Below are positions 60,243-64,000 of a DNA stretch of 64,000 nt, piece after piece. The DNA is from Actinopolyspora lacussalsi subsp. righensis (GTDB lineage: Bacteria; Actinomycetota; Actinomycetes; Mycobacteriales; Pseudonocardiaceae), in contig NZ_FPAT01000013.1 in the NCBI RefSeq assembly GCF_900116555.1, positions 85,473 through 149,472 of the forward strand, in the 5' to 3' direction. Made by a program: the position numbers and the translations under genes. The number at the start of each line of letters is the position of its first letter. Position 1 is the stretch's first letter. The notes below the pieces were generated by a model. It made no database searches. It had not been told where the DNA came from and saw only the letters and a list, made by a program, of their open reading frames with translations.

Positions 60243-61031
60243 TCACCCGTAGGTGCGCTCGGCGCGCTCGGCGTTGGCCAGGATCGCGTCGTGGACGAAC
60301 CGGGCACCCCCGGCCCCCACCTCGCGCTCGTAGGTGGCCGTGAAGCGCTCGTCGGCCAGATACATCTCGGCCAACGAACGCTGCATCCCGTAGGAGCACT
60401 CGTAGAACCAGCCGGTGATCAGCCCGCGGTGCCGCTCGGCCAGCTCCATCGCGCGGGTGCTCGTGGCGGACTCGCCGTCGGCGAGCGCAGCGGCGAAGTC
60501 CCGGTGCAGCTCCCGCTGCTCCGCGGCCATGCGGGACCAATCGTCCTTGGTGTAGGAGGCGGCGCGGCGCCGCGACTCCCGGTAGGGCTCGGTGCCGCCC
60601 CAGCGCCGCTCGGCCTCCTCGGCGTGTTCGTCAGGGTCGAACCCGCCGAACAGTTCGAACTTCTCCTCCTCGGAGAGGTCGATTCCCATCGTGTTCGCCT
60701 CCAGTTCGAGTTCCACGGTGGTGAGCGTCGCCCGCAGCCGAGCTATCCGCTCGGTCAGCAGGCGGTGCTGCCGCCGCAGCTGGTCGGTGGGGTCACCGCC
60801 GTCGAGGATCTCGGCGATGTCGGTGAGGCCGAACCCGAGTTCGCGGTAGGCGAGGACGCGCCGCAGCCGTTCGAGATCCGCGTCGGAGTACTCGCGGTGC
60901 CCCGCCGTGCTGCGCCCGCTCGGCGACAGCAGTCCGATCTCGTCGTAGTGGTGCAGCGTGCGCACCGTGATTCCGGAGAGCCGCGCCACCTCGCCGACAC
61001 CGCGGCCCTTCCCCGCTGCCGAATGACCCAT
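60243..61031 (-). CDS. MerR-family regulator with TipAS antibiotic-binding domain
   Basis: 262 residues. N-terminal MerR domain: VGEVARLSGITVRTLHHYDE, IGLLSPSGRSTAGHREYSDA, DLERLRRVLAYRELGFGLTD, then a coiled coil (about 80-115). The C-terminal TipAS domain has EEKFELFGGFDPDEHAEEAE, RWGGTEPYRES, and DWSRMAAEQRELHRDFAAAL. TipA is a drug sensor that traps thiopeptides such as thiostrepton and activates its own gene. The palindromic promoter upstream matches tipA closely. Confidence 0.94.
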   Translation of the reverse strand: MGHSAAGKGRGVGEVARLSGITVRTLHHYDEIGLLSPSGRSTAGHREYSDADLERLRRVLAYRELGFGLTDIAEILDGGDPTDQLRRQHRLLTERIARLRATLTTVELELEANTMGIDLSEEEKFELFGGFDPDEHAEEAERRWGGTEPYRESRRRAASYTKDDWSRMAAEQRELHRDFAAALADGESATSTRAMELAERHRGLITGWFYECSYGMQRSLAEMYLADERFTATYEREVGAGGARFVHDAILANAERAERTYG

Positions 61032-61060
61032 GTTCGTTCACCTCGCTGACCACCCTGCTC

Positions 61061-61077
61061 CCTCACGCGGCGTGAGG
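61061..61077 (-). promoter_or_regulatory. tipA-type MerR operator/promoter
   Basis: CCTCACG-C(G/C)G-CGTGAGG, a perfect inverted repeat 30-46 bp before the tipA-like start. On the minus strand it is preceded by CTTGAA and followed by GAGCAGGGTGG, reproducing the arrangement of the Streptomyces tipA promoter (palindrome in a long -35/-10 spacer). Confidence 0.82.
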
Positions 61078-61150
61078 TTCAAGTACGAGTCCGTCCCCGG
61101 TTCCAGCGGGCCCGACCGCGCCGCTGCCGGGGAACGTCGAGCGGTACCGG

Positions 61151-61951
61151 TCACCGGCTGGCCACCCGCCGGTAGCGCGCCACCGACAGCGGGACGAACA
61201 CGGCGATGATCACCAGCGAGGAGCCGACGGCGTAGGGGACGGCGTGCTCGGCGGGCCAACTGCTCGGTGGCGGCATCCCCACCCGGATCGGATTGCCGAA
61301 CAGCTCCCGCAGCGCGTCGGCGTTGACCGTGATCGGGTTCCACCGCGCGAACACCCGCAGCGGCGTGGGCATCGACTCGGCCGAGACGAAGACCGAGGAT
61401 ATGAAGGTCACCGGGAACAGCCACAGCAGTCCGGCGCTCTGCGCCACCTCCACGGTGCGCGAGATCAGCCCGATGAACGCCCCCACCCAGGACATGGCGA
61501 ACGAGAACAACAACAGCACCAGGTAGCCGGTGAGCACGTCGGTGGGGTCTCCCCGCAGCCGCCAGCCGATCAGCAGGCCGCAGAGCGACATGATCACCAC
61601 GGACAGCAGGCTGACCGCGAGATCGGAGCTGGTGCGGCCCAACAGCACCGCCACCCGCGACATCGGCAGCGCGCGGAACCGGTCGACGATGCCCTTCTGC
61701 AGGTCGTTGGTCAGGCCGATCACGGTGAACGAGGAGTTGAAGGCCACTGTTTGCACGAAGATCCCGGCGATCAGGAACTCCCGGTAGCGACCACCGCCCA
61801 GGCTGCCGCCGAACACGAAGGCGAACAGCAGCACGAACATGATCGGCTGCACGGTTCCGGACAACAGCCAGTCGGGATTGCGCTTGATGTTGAGCAGGTT
61901 GCGCCAGGCGACCACGGAACTGTCCCGCAGGCTCGGTGGAACGACGGTCAC
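61151..61951 (-). CDS. ABC-2 type transporter permease (DrrB-like)
   Basis: 266 residues from GTG at 61951. Six TM helices; family segments WRNLLNIKRNPDWLLSGTVQ, PIMFVLLFAFVFGGSLGG, IVDRFRALPMSRVAVLLGR and AESMPTPLRVFARWNPITVN. Such permeases export daunorubicin-like drugs or lipids together with an ATPase encoded directly upstream. Here the upstream ~130 bp hold only a short in-frame stub, so the transporter looks orphaned. Confidence 0.9.
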   Translation of the reverse strand: MTVVPPSLRDSSVVAWRNLLNIKRNPDWLLSGTVQPIMFVLLFAFVFGGSLGGGRYREFLIAGIFVQTVAFNSSFTVIGLTNDLQKGIVDRFRALPMSRVAVLLGRTSSDLAVSLLSVVIMSLCGLLIGWRLRGDPTDVLTGYLVLLLFSFAMSWVGAFIGLISRTVEVAQSAGLLWLFPVTFISSVFVSAESMPTPLRVFARWNPITVNADALRELFGNPIRVGMPPPSSWPAEHAVPYAVGSSLVIIAVFVPLSVARYRRVASR

Positions 61952-62073
61952 TCTCGGCCTCCCCGCTCCGCGCGCTCGGCTGCCCCCTCCGACGACTCGG
62001 CGGCAACCGCCATAACCTCGTCGGACAACCCGGCACACCCAACGGTAAGCCCCGGAAACACCTCATCGAGGAT
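61948..62073 (-). pseudogene. Possible 3' stub of the missing ABC ATPase gene
   Basis: A frame ending in a GTGA overlap with the permease start encodes VVILDEVFPGLTVGCAGLSD and an acidic helical tail. The coupling and position are those of a DrrA-type ATPase C-terminus, but there is no Walker motif and no start. Low confidence. Confidence 0.3.
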
Positions 62074-62137
62074 TACGACACGAACACACCGAGATCGGTA
62101 ATCATCGCCTCGGATCGCGATAACACTCGGTCGAACG

Positions 62138-62605
62138 TCAGTACCACTGGCCGGGTTGCCACTGCACACAGCTCGGGCGTTGCCCGGTACGACAGTACTC
62201 GGTGATGGCCTCGCGGACCTGCTCCAACGGCAGCGAGGCCGAGGAGGGGAACCACAGGTCGCCTTCGGGGTCGAACAGCAGCGGGGGCGTTTCTTCGGTG
62301 GTGTGGGGGTTATAGGAGTCTACAAGCGCGCCGTCCGGCGCTCCTGGATTGATGTAGTTCAACGCCGCCCATGGTTGGTCGGCAGGGCAAGCGATACGCA
62401 ACCGGCCGTCCGCAGGGAAAGCAGGGCCGTCTTCGTCGCGGATCGACCGGCAGGGACGGTCCCACACGTAGATCTCGCAGATCGGCAACGGCGGCTCGGT
62501 GAGGACGGTCTCGATCAGCTCGGCGATCTCGTCAGATGTGTACGCGTATCGGAACAGGTGGCGAAACACCACGGTAACCACTGTGCGCGTGTCGATGCTG
62601 GTCAC
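62138..62605 (-). CDS. Imm1-family immunity protein
   Basis: 155 residues from GTG at 62605, overlapping the toxin stop (GTGA). The Imm1 pattern is clear: LRIACPADQPWAALNYINPG, DGALVDSYNP, PPLLFDPEGDLWFPSSASLP, VREAITEYCRTGQRPSCVQW. Imm1 proteins neutralise deaminase-type toxins in actinobacterial polymorphic toxin systems, in agreement with the upstream gene. Confidence 0.9.
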   Translation of the reverse strand: MTSIDTRTVVTVVFRHLFRYAYTSDEIAELIETVLTEPPLPICEIYVWDRPCRSIRDEDGPAFPADGRLRIACPADQPWAALNYINPGAPDGALVDSYNPHTTEETPPLLFDPEGDLWFPSSASLPLEQVREAITEYCRTGQRPSCVQWQPGQWY

Positions 62606-63336
62606 GGTCGAGCCTTTCCTCGCAATTCGATCGGTTTCGTCGCGCCGGGTTCCCACACCACGAGCGTGGATCCTTGGGGCAGGATGGCTTGCACCGCCGC
62701 GCCGCACCCTCGCTCCATGTCGCAGATCGGATTGTTCAGCACGACGACGCCGTGTGTCTGCCCGCGCTCCTTCATCCGTTGGGCGTATTTCACCTCAACG
62801 TGCGTGAAGACGGCGGGGGCGCCGCGATCGTCCGTGCTGAACCAAGTGGAATCGTGCAGATTCAACCGGGCGCGCTCGGATACCTCTTCGCGTCCGCTGG
62901 TTTCGGTGAGTTCGGTGCCGTCCTGGTCGTAGGTGAGTCCGGTGGTCTGTCCGCCGGTGTGCTCGGGCAGTCGCTGGCGGACCTGGTCGATCCAGGAGTG
63001 GTCGCGGGAGGAGTCGGTGGGGGTCCGGGGTGTGGTCGAGGGGTGGGGCAGGCTCGGCGGGGGCTGTTCGCTGGTCACGCCGAGGGTGGCGAGGTAGCTC
63101 ACCAGGTGCCCTCGGGTGTTGTCGGACAGCGCGAGTACGTCGTCGATGAGCTCGCGAGCCTGTTCGAGCAGCGCCACGGCCTCGGCCAGTTCGGGTGAGG
63201 TGCTGCCCTGGCCGATCTCGGTCAGGGTGGGTAGGGCGTATTCCTCGATCCAGGCCCTTGCTGGGTGCAGCTGCTCCGGCGGCAGTTGTCCGAGCATGGC
63301 GGCGAGGGTGTTGCCCACCTCCTCCACATGGGACAT
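62602..63336 (-). CDS. DddA-like (SCP1.201-type) DNA cytosine deaminase toxin
   Basis: 244 residues. Residues 1-90 are helical (ARAWIEEYALPTLTEIGQGS; ELAEAVALLEQARELIDDVL), 91-115 a Pro/Ser/Thr linker, and 155-244 the toxin domain. Deaminase zinc site: FTHVEVKYAQRM (HVE, 179-181) and NNPICDMERGCGAAVQAILP (Cys 205 and 211), then GSTLVVWEPG. This is the layout of SCP1.201/DddA double-stranded DNA deaminases, which convert C to U in DNA. Immediately followed by Imm1. The short helical N-terminus resembles ESX-type targeting regions, not a signal peptide. Confidence 0.88.
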   Translation of the reverse strand: MSHVEEVGNTLAAMLGQLPPEQLHPARAWIEEYALPTLTEIGQGSTSPELAEAVALLEQARELIDDVLALSDNTRGHLVSYLATLGVTSEQPPPSLPHPSTTPRTPTDSSRDHSWIDQVRQRLPEHTGGQTTGLTYDQDGTELTETSGREEVSERARLNLHDSTWFSTDDRGAPAVFTHVEVKYAQRMKERGQTHGVVVLNNPICDMERGCGAAVQAILPQGSTLVVWEPGATKPIELRGKARP

Positions 63337-63345
63337 ATCGGGCTC

Positions 63346-63597
63346 CTACAACACGACGGAGAAGGTGCTGACGTGTTCGGCGGCCTGCGCTACGGCTTGG
63401 ACCGCCTCGCCCGCCTTCTCGTGGGCGATGCCGAACAGCCGCGATGCCTGCCGCACATCGTGGTTGGTGCTGGTCCCAGCCACCTGATTCAGCTGCCCAC
63501 ACAGTTCGTCGAGCGTGGTCTGTATGGCCTGTAACTCGCCTGCGGGCGCGGTGTCGATGATCTGCTGAAGCTGGCCACGGATCTCGTCGAGCATCAC
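63346..63597 (-). CDS. Small helical partner protein upstream of the toxin
   Basis: 83 residues, two helices (LDEIRGQLQQIIDTAPAGEL; QTTLDELCGQLNQVAG; FGIAHEKAGEAVQAVAQAAE). Size and helix-turn-helix hairpin shape resemble WXG100-like ESX partners though no WxG is present. It lies 9 bp before the toxin gene, so it is likely a chaperone or co-secreted partner. Confidence 0.75.
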   Translation of the reverse strand: MMLDEIRGQLQQIIDTAPAGELQAIQTTLDELCGQLNQVAGTSTNHDVRQASRLFGIAHEKAGEAVQAVAQAAEHVSTFSVVL

Positions 63598-63753
63598 GAG
63601 CTCTCCTATCAGCAGGGGACGACAGCCAGGGCGGGTGAGGCGACTAGCCCCAGTTCTGGATACCGCCCGGCCGGACGGGGAAGGGGATAGACCGGCCGGA
63701 CGGCGGACGGCCCAGCACCGGAGATCGGGGTCTCCACGGTGCCGAGCCGTGGC

Positions 63754-63999
63754 TCACAGGGCGCGGAGACCGGCGAGAATGCGAGCAAGAGTGGTCTGGT
63801 CGCGGAACCACCCGCGGGGTGTCGCTCCGTCGTTGCTCACCGAGCAGGTACCTCCGTCATGGCGGTAACCGCCAGGGGTCCGCACCGAGTGCGGCCCCGG
63901 TACCGCGAGATCGCCGGACAACACGGGCACGTGTCCCGGTAGTCGGCAGGGGCGGAACCCGTGTCGGCCGAGGTAGGGCCGGTTCTTCCGGGCGGTCAC
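63754..63999 (-). CDS. Hypothetical protein, possibly continuing beyond the window
   Basis: 81 codons with strongly GC-biased third positions from GTG 63999 to a TGA at 63754 (FRPCRLPGHVPVLSGDLAVP; RGWFRDQTTLARILAGLRAL). No family recognised. The true start may lie to the right of base 64000. It may belong to the toxin locus. Confidence 0.5.
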   Translation of the reverse strand: MTARKNRPYLGRHGFRPCRLPGHVPVLSGDLAVPGPHSVRTPGGYRHDGGTCSVSNDGATPRGWFRDQTTLARILAGLRAL

Positions 64000-64000
64000 G

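Overview
The window is chromosome of a high-GC actinobacterium. Gene content and order (dnaK, a Rv0338c-type Fe-S reductase, dcd next to a tRNA-Gly, DUF397/DUF5753 regulators, DUF3558 lipoproteins, ESX-type small helical proteins, TipA, Tat-exported hydrolases) fit the order Pseudonocardiales (Actinopolyspora or Saccharopolyspora-like). The genus is inference, not shown by the sequence.

Layout. 1-9 kb: the 5' part of dnaK behind an HspR-type (HAIR) promoter, a DUF4097 protein, hisG, and a small-molecule stress cluster (DsbA/FrnE-like protein, two SMR exporter subunits, a cytidine/guanine-deaminase-fold enzyme, a MarR regulator, and a separate SMR+TetR pair). 9-20 kb: membrane Fe-S reductase, NmrA-like reductase, Uma2 protein, XRE/DUF397 pair, alpha/beta hydrolase, ECF sigma factor with its CU044_5270 partner, sugar porter, dcd and tRNA-Gly(CCC).

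20.07-32.88 kb is a genomic island inserted in the tRNA-Gly gene. A 60-bp exact direct repeat (3' half of the tRNA plus the start of its terminator) recurs at 20072 and 32018, and a decayed second element follows to about 32880. The island carries a GntR regulator and HAD phosphatase, then a visibly AT-richer defence cargo: a beta-class DNA methyltransferase, an unknown protein, a McrB-like AAA+ ATPase and a McrC/DUF2357-like nuclease, an intact 979-bp IS5-family element, an OLD-like ATPase-TOPRIM protein and an HNH nuclease. No integrase is visible.

33-45 kb: LD-carboxypeptidase, GT87 glycosyltransferase, an IS5 transposase remnant, an ESX-like secretion-associated operon with a tandemly duplicated DUF3558 lipoprotein, an aldo/keto reductase broken by one in-frame TGA, GNAT, DUF1326/DUF2182, and a DprA + phosphoribosyltransferase operon resembling the ShosTA anti-phage toxin-antitoxin. 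45-64 kb: SDR, Tat-exported metallophosphoesterase and GH9 glycosidase, BASS transporter, PadR/DUF1048, MscS, two crcB fluoride channels behind a fluoride riboswitch, CPBP and M48 membrane proteases, TipA with its palindromic promoter, an orphan ABC-2 permease, and a DddA-like DNA-deaminase toxin with Imm1 immunity protein.

Two wider patterns stand out. A roughly 25-bp imperfect palindrome occurs ten times between or at the ends of core genes (11-16 kb and 40-49 kb) but not in the island. There are also at least four separate conflict systems within 64 kb.
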